DNA from: Scalesia atractyloides
Taxonomy: Eukaryota > Streptophyta > Magnoliopsida > Asterales > Asteraceae
DNA: 64,000 nucleotides
Direction: 5' to 3'
Assembly (NCBI GenBank): GCA_947069175.1
Contig: CAMTDV010001633.1
Span: 61,796,102-61,860,101, forward strand
The notes under the pieces were generated by a model that was given only the letters and a program-made list of their open reading frames with translations, was not told the origin of the DNA and ran no database searches. Below are positions 33,015 to 44,180 of this stretch, one piece after another. The position numbers and the translations under genes were made by a program. How positions within the stretch are numbered: position 1 is the first letter of the stretch; each line of letters begins with the position of its first letter.

Positions 33015-33303
33015 ATCATTGTTTGTGAAAATGAAGAGTACAGGATCAATGATTTTCGTGATCTAATGAGGTTTGGAGAAAAAAGACATTCATTTTCTTG
33101 GTAGGTCTCAGCCCTCAGTATGAAGTGTGTGCGAAAGCGTTTACAGGTGGGGTTGGTCAAATATAAACATGAAGCTGTGATCGAGAATTAGAGGAAGAGT
33201 TGAGTCGCAGTTGTGTGGCCCGTATGATGGAAAGAAGATTTCCTAAGCTGACCTGAAGAAGAAGCAGAAACGCAAATAGAGCTTGAATTGCCAAGACAAC
33301 ATA
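33015..33303 (+). pseudogene. Sirevirus-like ORF3 of C3, C-terminal end
   Basis: Continues the reading frame cut at 17444 (IIVCENEEYRINDFRDLMRF). It aligns with the C1 segment at 62790-62870 (WQVDPTTCEAVIVLRFED). Stops follow (near 33102 and 33170). The end of this part, from 33111 on, is duplicated at 41382. Confidence 0.7.
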
Positions 33304-33318
33304 AACCAAGGGGGATAT
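33304..33318 (+). promoter_or_regulatory. Polypurine tract of C3
   Basis: AACCAAGGGGGATAT before the LTR start TGAAAGGGC. The duplicate copy has TGTAAGGGC. Confidence 0.75.
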
Positions 33319-33660
33319 TGAAAGGGCATGGTCTAATAGGTTTATGTTTGTCTTGTATTTGTTTGATATGGGCTGGTTAGTTGTGTATTGTGGGTTTGGT
33401 CAATATGTATAGGGTGTTCGATTTAGGCTTGGCCCAGTTTTGTACCATGGTCACCCTTATTATCTATAAATAGGGTGCACCTTAGTATTGTTAGGATTGT
33501 TGAATGTTATTGATCTTAAACAACATATTGTACTAGAAAAGCCTAGAGCTTGTGTGCAATCTTTAAATACAATCGATTTCATTTTTCTTGTTATAAACTT
33601 TCTTAGTTTTCTGCACTAAGATTGTGTTTGTGATATCCAGTTGAAGGTCTTGGACTTACA
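33319..33660 (+). repeat. 3' LTR of C3
   Basis: 342 bp, ending GGACTTACA. Its copy at 41589 starts TGTAAG, the exact inverse of CTTACA. TATA box at 33465-33472. The sequence after it (CACCCCAAGAG) is G2 leader, showing that C3 inserted into a G2 leader. Confidence 0.8.
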
Positions 33661-34067
33661 CACCCCAAGAGTTCCTAGGTAAGAGTGTCTCGTCCGATTA
33701 AGTGGATTTGTACGAACACACAAGCCTTAGGCAGAAAACTCAGGGTACAAGCATCCACCATTCCAGATTGCATGTGTTCACATTATTAACACCCAAACTT
33801 TGATGCGATTTGAAAACTTTTAAGGCTTAAAAGCCTAAAATAAATCATCTAAGGATAGATGATGATTTCTTGTAAAAGTTTGAAAACTTGACTTAGTTAT
33901 AAATAACGACTTTGTATTGTTTTGTAATCACATAAGGATAGGTGATGGTTTTGTATTAAGTATCTAAACGTGAGTTATCTCATGTTTGGGTCCTAGGAAG
34001 GTTATAGTCTAGGTCAAAAGCATTTCTAATAACCTAATTCCCTATAACCATGGCTCTGATACCAATC
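33661..34067 (-). other. G2 leader next to LTR-a, with PBS
   Basis: Minus-strand leader. The PBS (GATTGGTATCAGAGCC, complement of 34052-34067) directly abuts LTR-a. No coding region. Confidence 0.75.
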
Positions 34068-34785
34068 TGTAACACCCCGACCGCGTATAACAACCCGCGG
34101 CGGAATCATGGGGGAGTCATGTTATAAATTGTTTCAAACACGTGGTATTAAAAGTTTTGTTTTATTGAATTAATAATTTACATTGTCTTTGGGAATTTGA
34201 AATACACAACAACTATTTTATTTTTAGCAAGCTAAGCCCGAGTCCTAATCCTACGTGTAGCATACTTTTAAATTGTAACACACCGACTGCGTAAAACAAC
34301 AAACCGCGATGGAAATATCGGGGAGTCATGTCAAAGAACTATTGTTTCACAACACATGGTACATAAAGTTTCGTATTATTAATTTAATTGTTTACATTGT
34401 CCTAGAAATAAAACAACAAAGTACACTAATTGTCTGGCAAATTTTAAAGTCACTAAGGCCCAAGTCCACGCTATGTGAAGCATGCTCAAAGTCAAACATT
34501 AGCTCCTGAAACATATGTGAAAATACAACGTCAGCATAAAAATGCCTATGAGTAACATAGGTGTTGTGATGAAGATTCATGGATTTGAATGTTAAAAGAA
34601 ATGTTTAACTATTACAAAAGTAGCCATGAACCATTATAAAATGTTTCTTTTATAAGATCATATGAAAATCAAATGATTTAAAAGAATGATGCATGGTTAA
34701 CTTAATAACCAAAATATGTCATGCCTTGTATAAAATATGTCATGTCTTGTATTTTGCTTGAAGTGGTTTAGATAGCATTGCGATA

Positions 34786-34856
34786 TGTAATATAATAAAA
34801 GCACTTATATATAGGAAGTACCAGCGGTGTACCCACCATGCTTTTATCATATTACA
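34786..34856 (-). other. Conserved stem-loop in LTR-a
   Basis: The minus strand folds with an 18-bp stem (TGTAATATGATAAAAGCA with TGCTTTTATTATATTACA), one U.G pair, and a 35-nt loop nearly identical to that of TRG and G1. The stem sequence is completely different from theirs. Confidence 0.85.
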
Positions 34857-35392
34857 CACGTCTCGTTATATAAATCACTTACCATAAACCAACAAATGAG
34901 ATGTCTTGTTTAAACCAATGTCATGTATAAACCAATTTCTTTTATCAACAAATGTCTATGTATAAACCAATGTCTTGTATGGTAAACAAAAGGTCTTTGT
35001 TTAAACCATATGGATTAATGTCTTGCATAATCAAAATGTCTTGTATAAAACAATGTTTTTGAATGAGCATAGGTCTTGTTTAATCAGAGGTTTTGTTTTA
35101 GAAAATCATTGCTTTTATTGTGTAGACATATAAATATGCATTATCAACGAATACATTCAACCCTTGTTGACTGTCAGATAAACCCTTATAAAGACAAAGG
35201 TTTATCAAATGTTCATCGGATTCGGTCATTCCCTAAGGTCACTTCCAAACAAACCTAGGAAGCGGGAACAGGATTGTCAATCCTATGGTACCATTACATA
35301 CTACCAGTTGGCGTGATCAATGCTAATGAATGTGTATCATTGTCATATTCAACGCACCAAAATGTCTTGGACAATGTAAGCATGTTGTGAAA

Positions 35393-35900
35393 ATGTTTTG
35401 AAACCATGCACTAGGTATGCTAAGTCAACATACGAAGCAAAATGTCTTTTGAAAACCATGTACTAGGTATGCTAGGTCAACATACAAAGCAAAATGTCTT
35501 TGAAAACCATGTACTAGGTATGCTACGTCAACATATGAAGCAAAATGTCTTTTGAAAACCATGTACTAGGTATGCTAGGTCAACATACGAAGCAAAATGT
35601 CTTTGAAAACCATGTACTAGGTATGCTAGGTCAACATACGAAGCAAAATGTCCTTGAAAACCATGTACTAGGTATGCTAAGTCAACTTACGAAGCAAAAT
35701 GTCTTTGTTAACCGTGTACTAGGTATGCTAGGTCAACATACGAAGTAAAAATGTCTTTGAAAACGGTGTACTAGGTATGCAAGTCAACATACGAAGCAGA
35801 ATCTCTTTGAAAACCATGTACTAGGTTTGCTAGGTCAACCTTTTGAAAACCATGCACTAGGTATGCTAGGTCAACAATCGAAGCAAAATGTCTTTTGAAA
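35393..35900. repeat. 51-bp minisatellite in LTR-a
   Basis: About ten units recognised by CTAGGTATGCTAGGTCAACA, at steps of 50-52 bp from 35411 to 35857. The period is a multiple of three, which creates a spurious repetitive open frame. Confidence 0.85.
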
Positions 35901-37300
35901 TCATGTACAATATGTACTAGATAAAAAAACATGTATAATGTCATGAAAACAAGATAATAGTGATAGGCACATATGAATCACCCCAAAACATTTGAAAATG
36001 TAAAAGGGGGACTATGTACTAACTTGGGATTTTGTAAATGTCTTGTTCAAAATAATCAAACAAAGCTCAAAGATTGAAGAGTTCAAGTGTGTCCTAATGT
36101 ATCGGAATACTATGTTTGTTTGTCAAGACTTTAATCGGAGGATTGGATAGAATGAAGTCTTATAAACCAAACGAGTGTTGGAACTCATATGACATGGTCT
36201 ACTAAACTTAACATTCTGATTTGGAAAGGATCCTAAGTGCTTTCGACCCGTTATGACTTTTAGAGTAGTTTACGCTACTTTAACAGGTCATTAACGTAAT
36301 TATAAGTTTGGATGGTTAAATATGTCCTATGACGAGTCTTATGTACCAAAACATGTTTGATTATGTTGTAACATCAGTTTAGATGTCAAAACTTTGGTTA
36401 CATATGCTTAAAACCAATTTATGCGCAAAAAGTGGCCATTTTAAAAGAATATAAAAGCGACTTATCATATAACTAACCAAACCTTATGACCATAAGGTAT
36501 AACCTCAGAGGGTTATTCCCTATACAACTATGTTCCTAAAAAATGCGCTTGGTCAAATCCAAAAATCGACCAAACGGGTCGGATTCGAAAGTCAAAGCGG
36601 TGGTCAAACCGCTCGACTTACTACCCAAATAAAAGAACTAAACAAGAAATGACGAGTTAGACATGTTGGAACATGTCTAATTAGGTCATGAAACTGATTT
36701 GGTATCAAACTTTAAGTTTTAATACCCAAAAATAGTTTCGTCGTAAAAATGCACATTATGCGCATCTTTGACTTTTTATAAATAAAACTTTGACTCATCA
36801 TCTCACCTACTAAAGGTGGTAATCAGAAGGTGCAATCGCAAGGGATTATTACCTTCGTGATTACAATCATGTTGCAAAGTTCAATTTAACTTTAACTTGA
36901 CCAAATATGGTCAGAAACGAAAGTCAAACAAAAAGTCAATTTGTTTGACTTTTGGCTCATAACTAGCCAAAATAATGAAAAATAATAAGGAAGAACACTT
37001 ACTTGTGTTCAAGGAAGGCTTAGAACTTCAGTAGGAGGCCTCTATAAGCATAAGCAAGCTCCAATAGAAGAGAGAAAGAAAGAAATGAGGGTGTAAGTTG
37101 AAATGAGGTGAATGCACCTCTATTTATACTTGCCACATGTTAACAAGATCATGCTAAGTGTTGGCAATGATCTTAGATGTTAACACATGTCTAATTAGGT
37201 GTTTCAATCAGAGAAAAGGTGGCAATTTAGGTGCTAGGTGGCAAACAATGAGGATAATGGCAGAACTTGGAGGCCAAGCAAAAAATCTGCAACTTGGCAC

Positions 37301-37340
37301 CCTTACAGTCTGTAAGGCTTTAGGTCTTACGGTCCGTAAG
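37301..37340. repeat. Paired palindromes in the G2 promoter region
   Basis: CCTTACAGTCTGTAAGG (37301-37317) and CTTACGGTCCGTAAG (37326-37340) lie upstream of the minus-strand TATA box. LTR-b has the same pair at 45603-45619 and 45626-45644. Confidence 0.8.
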
Positions 37341-37712
37341 GCCTTTTGATAAATAAGTTTCTATTTGTGCCAGTTTGGCCCCGGGCTTGTATTTTAACTT
37401 GTTTGCCATTTTTAACCATTTTAACCTAATATTTAGGTTATATAAAGGCGTTAAGACGTGTGTAACTTGGATTTTGTCTGGAAATATCGTGGATATCGTT
37501 TGTTCAATCGTACGGTTATGTGTTTTGCAAATAAAATATAACATTCCATCGAACACGAAAATGATCGCAATTTCACAACGACTGAAAGTTATGCATTCTC
37601 GTAAATAAAATACAAGATTTTATTGAATATGAAAATGTTCTAGAATTGTTCAATGACTGAAAATGTACAGATGTCACAGTCTCCCCTACTTTAGGAAATC
37701 GCGTCCTGAAAT

Positions 37713-38120
37713 TTAATTAGAGGAGACTTTTGAGAAAAGATGTGGGTATTTCGCCTTCATTTGGTCCTCTCGATCCCAAGTAAATTCTGGGCCACATTTA
37801 GATTCCCAGCGAACTTTAGCAATCGGTATACGTTTGTGTTTGAGCTTCTTGACTTCACGGTCCAATATTCCCACAGGTTTCTCGACAAAGTGCATCGTGT
37901 TATCAACACGAATTTCATCAAGAGGGATGTGGAGGTTTTCATTAGCCAAACACTTTTTCAAATTAGACACGTGAGAAGTTGGATGAACATTCCCAAGCTC
38001 AGGAGGTAGCTCTAGTTTGTAGGCTACCTTTCCGATCCTCTCAACGATCTTAAATGGTCCAACATATCGAGGTGCAAGTTTTCCTTTCTTTTCAAATCTA
38101 ACCACACCTTTCTAAGGGGA
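37713..38120 (-). pseudogene. pol: Integrase C terminus/chromodomain-like (G2-A)
   Basis: 130 residues open. KGKLAPRYVGPFKIVERIG is followed by the chromodomain-type end RIPIAKVRWESK and GPEFTWDREDQMKAKYPHLF. It ends close to the PPT, as is usual for this lineage. A stop and frameshift just upstream separate it from the integrase core. Confidence 0.85.
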
Positions 38121-38732
38121 TACCTGGAGAAGGATGTGATCACTGACTTGGAATTCCAAGGCTTGGGTCGTTTATCCGCATAACTCTTTTGACGGCTTCT
38201 AGCTGTCAGAAGGTTATCGTGAATTTTCTTAACTTTGTCTGTAGTCTCTAGAATGAGTTCAGGTCCGGTGAGCTGAGCTTCACCAACCTCATTCTAGCAG
38301 ACAGGTTAGCGACATTTTCGACCGTATAGAGCTTCGAAAGGAGCCATGTTGATGTTGGAGTGATAACTATTGTGGTAGGAGAATTCGATCAAAGGTAGAT
38401 GTGAATCCCAACTACCACCGAAGTCGATCACACAAGCTCTAAGCATATCCTCCAATGTTTGGATCGTCCTTTCGGATTGTCCATCTGTCTAAGGATGATA
38501 AGCAGTGCTCAAGTTAAGTTTGGTTCCCATGGCAGATTGCATGGTCTTCCAAAAATGAGATGAGAATCGAGCATCACGATATGATATGATGTTCAAAGGA
38601 ACACCATGTAGAGATACTATCTCATCAACGTAGATCTTGGCAAGTTTGTCAGCATACAGATCCTCACGAATTGGTATAAAGTGTACTGACTTTGTTAGAC
38701 GATCAGCGACTACCCAAATCTTTAGAAGTACG
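38121..38732 (-). pseudogene. pol: Integrase core fragment (G2-A)
   Basis: The frame covers DRLTKSVHFIPI and HGVPLNIIS. The catalytic Asp of SDRDARF is Tyr (SYRDARF), while the GQSERT Glu region is retained next to a stop. The fragment ends at a copia LTR at 38733. In G2-0 about 970 bp of further pol lies between the corresponding points. Confidence 0.8.
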
Positions 38733-39064
38733 TGTTGATGCATATGTTTGTCGACTACGTCATCGTATAACATCGAGTCTGTAGTTAGGAGCGTAACGTT
38801 GTATTTTGTATGTTTTAAGAGCACTTCGCATGAAGTGAAAAACACACTTCATACGAAGTGGAATCAATTCGTACGAAGTAACTAGTTAATCTTGTGCGAA
38901 GTGAGTTGCCTATAAATAGGTGTGTCCTCATTTGAATGTTAGTATCTTTTGCAACTCGGAAGATGGAGCTCTGTCCAACTGTTTCCAGGAACTGTAACAT
39001 TTGATAATCAATGAAACAGTGTTTAAATAGAAACAAACTTGTCTACAATGTCGCCTAAGCAACA
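38733..39064 (+). repeat. Solo Sirevirus-like LTR inside G2-A pol
   Basis: Begins TGTTGATGCA, has TATAAATAG near 38913, then a GGAGCTCTGTCC motif also seen in the C1 LTR (GAAGCTCTGCCC), and probably ends GCAACA. Four short inverted repeats (CACTTC....GAAGTG type) lie at 38822-38900. Flanking bases do not form a target-site duplication, and pol between the flanks is missing. This fits recombination with deletion. Confidence 0.65.
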
Positions 39065-40260
39065 AACTTTAACGTTCGAGTACACGAAGTTGATGATACC
39101 CAGATCGTAGATTGATCTTTGAAAAGTAGGTAGCACCTTGTAGCTGATCAAAGAGATCGTCAATGCGGTGTAAAGAATATCGATTTTTTATTGTGAGTTA
39201 GTTGAGCTCACGATAATCGATACACATACGGAAAGATCTGTCTTTCTTTTTCACGAATAGGACAGGAGCGCCCCAAGGTGAAAAGCTTGGACGAATAAAT
39301 ACTTTGTTCGAAAGCTCCTGAAGCTGTTTTGATAACCCTTGCATCTCAGACTGTGTAAGACGGTATGGGGATTTGGATATAGGGTTGGCACCAGGTACAA
39401 GGTCTATACGAAACTCAACTTGGCGTGCTGGGGGTAAACCAGGTAGCTCTTCAAGAAACACCGCAGGATAATCCCAAACAACGGGGATGTCCTGAATAGT
39501 TTTGCCCTGGCCTTTCTCCTCTATGATATGTGCCAATAAGGCCACATAATTCTTTCGTAGGTGTTTTTGGGTTAGGGTACAGTTCATGAGTTTAAGGCTA
39601 CTAAAGGGTTTTTCTGCATGAATCTCTAAGATTTCACCAGACGAGAGAGGTATACGAACGATCTTATCAAAACAGATCACCTCAGCATGGTGTTTAGTTA
39701 ACCAGTCCATTACTACTTTGATGTCAAAGCTCCCGAGTTGCATTGGCGTGAGGTTAATGGAAATTAGATGGTTATTAAGGTTCAATTGGCAACTACGAAT
39801 GACAGAATCGAGTAAAACAGGTTCGCCATTAGCTACCTCTACTGTCAAGGGCTTTCCTATATTGGTTCTAGGCATTGAAAGCAAAGGTTCAAAAGCTAAG
39901 GATATGAAACTTCTATTAGCACCCGAATCCAAAAGAATAGAAGCAGGATGGTTGTTAACGAAGAACGTACCGTTCACCATTTCATTGTCCGCACGCGCCT
40001 TGTTTGCATTAATATTGAATGCCCTACCACGATCTGGGTTTGCATTTGCCAACTTCGGACAATTGTTCCTGTAGTGAGTAAAATCACCACAATTATAGCA
40101 AGACCCAGGTGGATAATGCGGTCGTACAGGATTGGCTGGCTGTTGAAAAGGGTTTTGAACAACATGATTTTGAGTAGGAGCACAACGACAAGTGTTGGCC
40201 AAATGACCAGATCGCCCACAGTTAGTACAATGATGACATTGTAGATGGGGTTGATGATGT
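39065..40260 (-). pseudogene. pol: Gag C terminus, protease and RT start (G2-A)
   Basis: The 334-residue segment at 39198-40202 has a CX2CX4HX4C knuckle (CYNCGDFTHYRNNC), then the aspartic protease motif LLDSGANRSFIS, then a linker to RT with SPYRLTQSEMQGL and WGAPVLFVKKKD. It stops (TAA for Lys) just after MCIDYRELN; RT peptides continue to 39065 before the copia LTR. Gag and protease are fused in this lineage. Confidence 0.85.
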
Positions 40261-41139
40261 CAATTGCACTTGTTACAAAGAGGTGCAGTGCCAGCATATT
40301 GTTTCTTGGCGGGTGGTTGTGCTGGCTGGTTAGGAGCAGCTTGGTTGGGTTGTGCAACAACAACAAATTTCTTGGAAGCCTTATGCTTCCTAGACTTCTT
40401 TGAGGTTTCAGCTTTTTTCCCTTATGTTTCTCAGCCTTGACGGATGGTTTCTTAACACCTTTTCGGTGGAGTTTTCCTTTCTTGACTTGTGAATCAGTCA
40501 AGGTAGTTGCTAGTTCAATGGCTTGTCGGACGGTAGTAGTGTTGCTGCCAGTGACGAAATCCTGAATAGGATCTAGCAAACTGTCGATGTATTTTTCAAT
40601 TGCCTTATCCAAAGGCGTGACCATTGAAGGACAAAGCAAGCTTAACTCCTCATACCGATCAGTATAGGCATGGTGCTCTCCACTGTCCTCTTTTAGGTCA
40701 TGGAACTCATTTTCAAGCGCCCTCTACTCGTGACGAGGGCAGAACTCTTTTATCAAAGAGCTCTAAGTTCCTCCCATGTCTGACCCATAGCAACATCTAC
40801 ACCCCGATCTCTCACCACTCCGTTCCACCACGTGAGTGCCCTCTTTTGGAACACGCTCAAGGCAAATTCAACTTTGCGCTCATTCGGACATTGGACATGG
40901 CGAAATGTACTGTCAAGACTCTTGAATCACAGTAGGAGCCTAGTTGCTCCCTCAGAACCACTAAACTTGAGTGGTTTAGCCGAAATAAACTGTTTGAAAT
41001 TGCACGGAGCATGTGCATTATTGTTGTTATTGTTGGCTTGGTTTATTTGAGTTATGAGATTGGGTAGTACAGCAGCAAACTGCTGAGCTATCATGGATGC
41101 CGTATCGGCGTCTGAATTCGCGTTTCGACAAGGAGGCAT
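40261..41139 (-). pseudogene. gag: Gag N-terminal part (G2-A)
   Basis: The start ATG at 41139 (MPPCRNANSD) is followed by an Asn-rich segment and the capsid domain (CNFKQFISAKPLKFSGSEGA, later ALTWWNGVVRDRG). Frameshifts near 40970, 40730 and 40415 break it. The intact-frame equivalent of its C-terminal half is in G2-B at 46473-47138. Confidence 0.8.
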
Positions 41140-41381
41140 TCTAAAAGAGAGGAAAAACATGAGAGAAAACGAGTGAGATGAATGTTGGATAATCAAAATG
41201 ATATGTTATAAATATCGACCAAATGTCAGGATGGTGGTCATTTGTTCGTTACTCAAAACAAACAAACGACACACAGTGACTAATCAAAGTAAATGGGTCT
41301 TTATAATGTATCGTGAAGACATGCTTTAGCCTATAAATGGGTCTTTATAAATGGGTCTTTATAGGTATCGGGTTCAGAGTG
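41140..41381 (-). other. G2-A leader up to the duplication breakpoint
   Basis: Leader containing ATGGGTCTTTATA repeated at about 41338-41363, then a sharp junction into C3 sequence at 41382. Confidence 0.65.
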
Positions 41382-41588
41382 GCCCTCAGTATGAAGTGTG
41401 TGCGAAAGTGTTTAAAGGTGGGGTTGGTCAAATATAAACATGAAGCTGTGATTGAGAATTAGAGGAAGAGTTGAGTCGCAGTTGTTTGGCCCGTATGATG
41501 GAAAGAAGATTTCCTAAGCTGACCTGAAGAAGAAGCAGAAACGCAAATAGAGCTTGAATTGTCAAGACAACATAAACCTAGGGGATAT
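41382..41588 (+). pseudogene. Duplicate of C3 ORF3 tail and PPT
   Basis: Matches 33111-33318 at a constant offset of 8271 bp, including the purine tract before the LTR. Confidence 0.85.
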
Positions 41589-41930
41589 TGTAAGGGCATG
41601 GGTTAATAGGTTTATGTTTGTCTTGTATTTGTTTGATATGGGCTGGTTAGTTGTGTATTGTGGGTTTGGTCAATATGTATAGGGTGTTCGGTTTGGGCTT
41701 GGCCCAGTTTTATACCTAGGTCACCCCTATTATCTATAAATAGGGTGCACCTTAGTATTGTTAGGATTGTTGAATGTTATTGATCTTAAACAACATATTG
41801 TACTAGAAAAGCCTAGAGCTTGTGTGCAATCTTTGAATACAATCGATTTCATTTTTCTTGTTATAAACTTCCTTAGTTATCCGTACTTAGATTGTGTTTG
41901 TGATATCCGGTTGAAGGTCTTGGACTTACA
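41589..41930 (+). repeat. Duplicate of C3 LTR
   Basis: 342 bp, starting TGTAAGGGC and ending GGACTTACA. Copy of 33319-33660. Confidence 0.85.
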
Positions 41931-42338
41931 CACCCCAAGAGTTCCTAGGTAAGAGTGACTCATCCGATTTAGTGGATTTATACGAACACTCAAGCCTTAG
42001 ACAGAAAACTCAGGGTACAAGCATCCACCATTCTAGATTGCATGTGTTCACATTATTAACACCCAAACTTTGATGCGATTTTGAAAACTTTTAAGGCTTA
42101 AAAGCCTAAAATAAATCATCTAAGGATAGATGATGATTTCTTGTAAAAGTTTGAAAACTTGACTTAGTTATAAATAACGACTTTGTATTTTTTTGTAATA
42201 ACATAAGGATAGGTGATGGTTTTGTATTAAGAATCTACACGCGAGTTACCTCACGTTTGGGTCCTAGGAAGGTTATAGTCTAGGTCAAAAGCATTTCTAA
42301 TAACCTAATTCTCTATAACCATGGCTCTAATACCAATC
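41931..42338 (-). other. G2 leader next to LTR-b, with PBS
   Basis: Same as 33661-34067. The PBS is the complement of 42323-42338, with one change (TTAGAGCC). Confidence 0.75.
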
Positions 42339-43059
42339 TGTAACACCCCGACCGCGTATAACAACCCGCGGCGGAATCGTGGGGAGTCATGTTACAAATT
42401 GTTTCAAACACGTGGTACTAAAAGTTTTGTTTTATTGAATTAATAATTTACATTGACTTTGGGAATTCGAAACAACACACAACAACTATTTTATTTTTAG
42501 CAAGCTAAGGCCCGAGTCCTAATCCTACGTGTAGCATACTTTTAAATTGTAACACCACGACTGCGTAAAACAACAAACCGCGGTGGAAATGTCAGGGAGT
42601 CATGTCAAAGAACTATTGTTTCACAACACATGGTACATAAAGTTTCGTATTATTAATTTAATTGTCTACATTGTCCTAGAAATAAAACAACAAAGTACAC
42701 CAATTGTCTTGCAAATTTTAAAGTCACTAAGGCCCAAGTCCGCCCTATGTGAAGCATGCTCAAAGTTAAACATTAGCTCATGAAACATATGTGAAAATAC
42801 AACGTCAGCATAAAAATACCTATGAGTAACATAGGTTTTGTGATGAAGATTCATGGCTTTGAATGTTAAAAGAAATGTTTAACTATTACAAAAGTAGCCA
42901 TGAACCATTATAAAATGTTTCTTTTATAAGATCATATGAAAATCAAATGATTTAAAAGAATGATGCATGGTTAACTTAATAACCAAAATATGTCATGCCT
43001 TGTATAAAATATGTCATGTCTTGTATTTTGCTTGAAGTGGTTTAGATAGCGTTGCGATA

Positions 43060-43130
43060 TGTTATATAATAAAAGCACTTATATATAGGAAGTACCAGCG
43101 ACGTATCCACCATGCTTTTATCATATTACA
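43060..43130 (-). other. Conserved stem-loop in LTR-b
   Basis: As in LTR-a, with one mismatch in the 18-bp stem. The inner loop hairpin is GGTG....CGTC. Confidence 0.75.
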
Positions 43131-43669
43131 CACGTCTCGTTATATAACTCACTTACCATAAACCAACAAATGAGATGTCTTGTTTAAACCAATGTCATGT
43201 ATAAACCAATGTCTTTTATCAACAAATGACTATGTATAAAACCAATGTCTTGTATGGTAAACAAAAGGTCTTTGTTTAAACCATATGGAATAATGTCTTG
43301 CAGAACCAAAATGACTTGTATAAAACAATGTTTTTGAATGAGCATAGGTCTTGTTTAATCAGAGGTTTTGTTTTAGAAAATCATTGCTTTTATTGTGTAG
43401 ACATATAAATATGCATTGTCGGCGAATACATTCAAGCCTTGTTGACTGTCAGATAAACCCTTATAAAGACAAAGGTTTATCAAATGTTCATCGGATTTTG
43501 TCATTCCATAAGGTCACTTCCAAACAAACCTAGGATGCGGGAACGGGATTGTCAATCCTATGGTACCATTACATACTACCAGTCAGCGCGATCAATGCTA
43601 ATGAATGTACCATTGTCATATTCAACGCACTAAAATGTCTTGGACAATGTAAGCATATTGTGAAAATGT

Positions 43670-44180
43670 TTTGAAACCATGCACTAGGTATGCTAAGTCA
43701 ACATACGAAGCAAAATGTCTTTTGAAAACCATGTACTAGGTATGCTAGGTCAACATACAAAGCAAAATGTTTTTGAAAACCATGTACTAGGTATGCTACG
43801 TCAACATACGAAGCAAAATGTCTTTTGAAAACCATGTACTAGGTATGCTAGGTCAACATACGAAGCAAAATGTCTTTGAAAACCATGTACTATGTATGCT
43901 AGGTCAACATACGAAGCAAAATGTCCTTGAAAACCATGTACTAGGTATGCTAAGTCAACTTACGAAGAAAAATGTCTTTGACAACCGTGTACTAGGTATG
44001 CTAGGTCAACATACGAAGTAAAAATGTCTATGAAAACGTTGTACTAGGTATGCAAGTCAACATACGAAGCAGAATCACTTTTGAAAACCATGTACTAGGT
44101 ATGCTAGGTCAACATATGAAGTAAAAATGTCTTTTGAAAACCATGCCCTAGGTATGCTAGGTCAACAAACGAAGCAAAAT
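43670..44180. repeat. 51-bp minisatellite in LTR-b
   Basis: About ten copies of the same unit as at 35393-35900. Confidence 0.85.

Larger units (their letters stand above)
34068..37678 (-). repeat. G2 LTR-a
   Basis: 3611 bp. On the minus strand it starts TGTGACATCTG and ends GGGGTGTTACA. TATA box TATAAATA (complement of 37121-37128), so the transcribed R/U5 part is about 3 kb. It contains the conserved stem-loop (34786-34856), a 51-bp minisatellite (35393-35900) and two Tac-rich palindromes near 37301-37340. Confidence 0.88.
37679..41381 (-). mobile_element. G2 internal region A (gag-pol, broken)
   Basis: Purine tract next to LTR-a, then on the minus strand from high to low coordinates: leader, gag, protease, start of RT, a copia LTR replacing the RT/RNase H/integrase middle, integrase core and chromodomain-like end. 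It is flanked by LTR-a and by the leader of LTR-b. Confidence 0.85.

Noticed and set aside
35545..35748. Repetitive 67-codon protein
   Set aside because: It is a by-product of the 51-bp minisatellite, whose period is a multiple of three.
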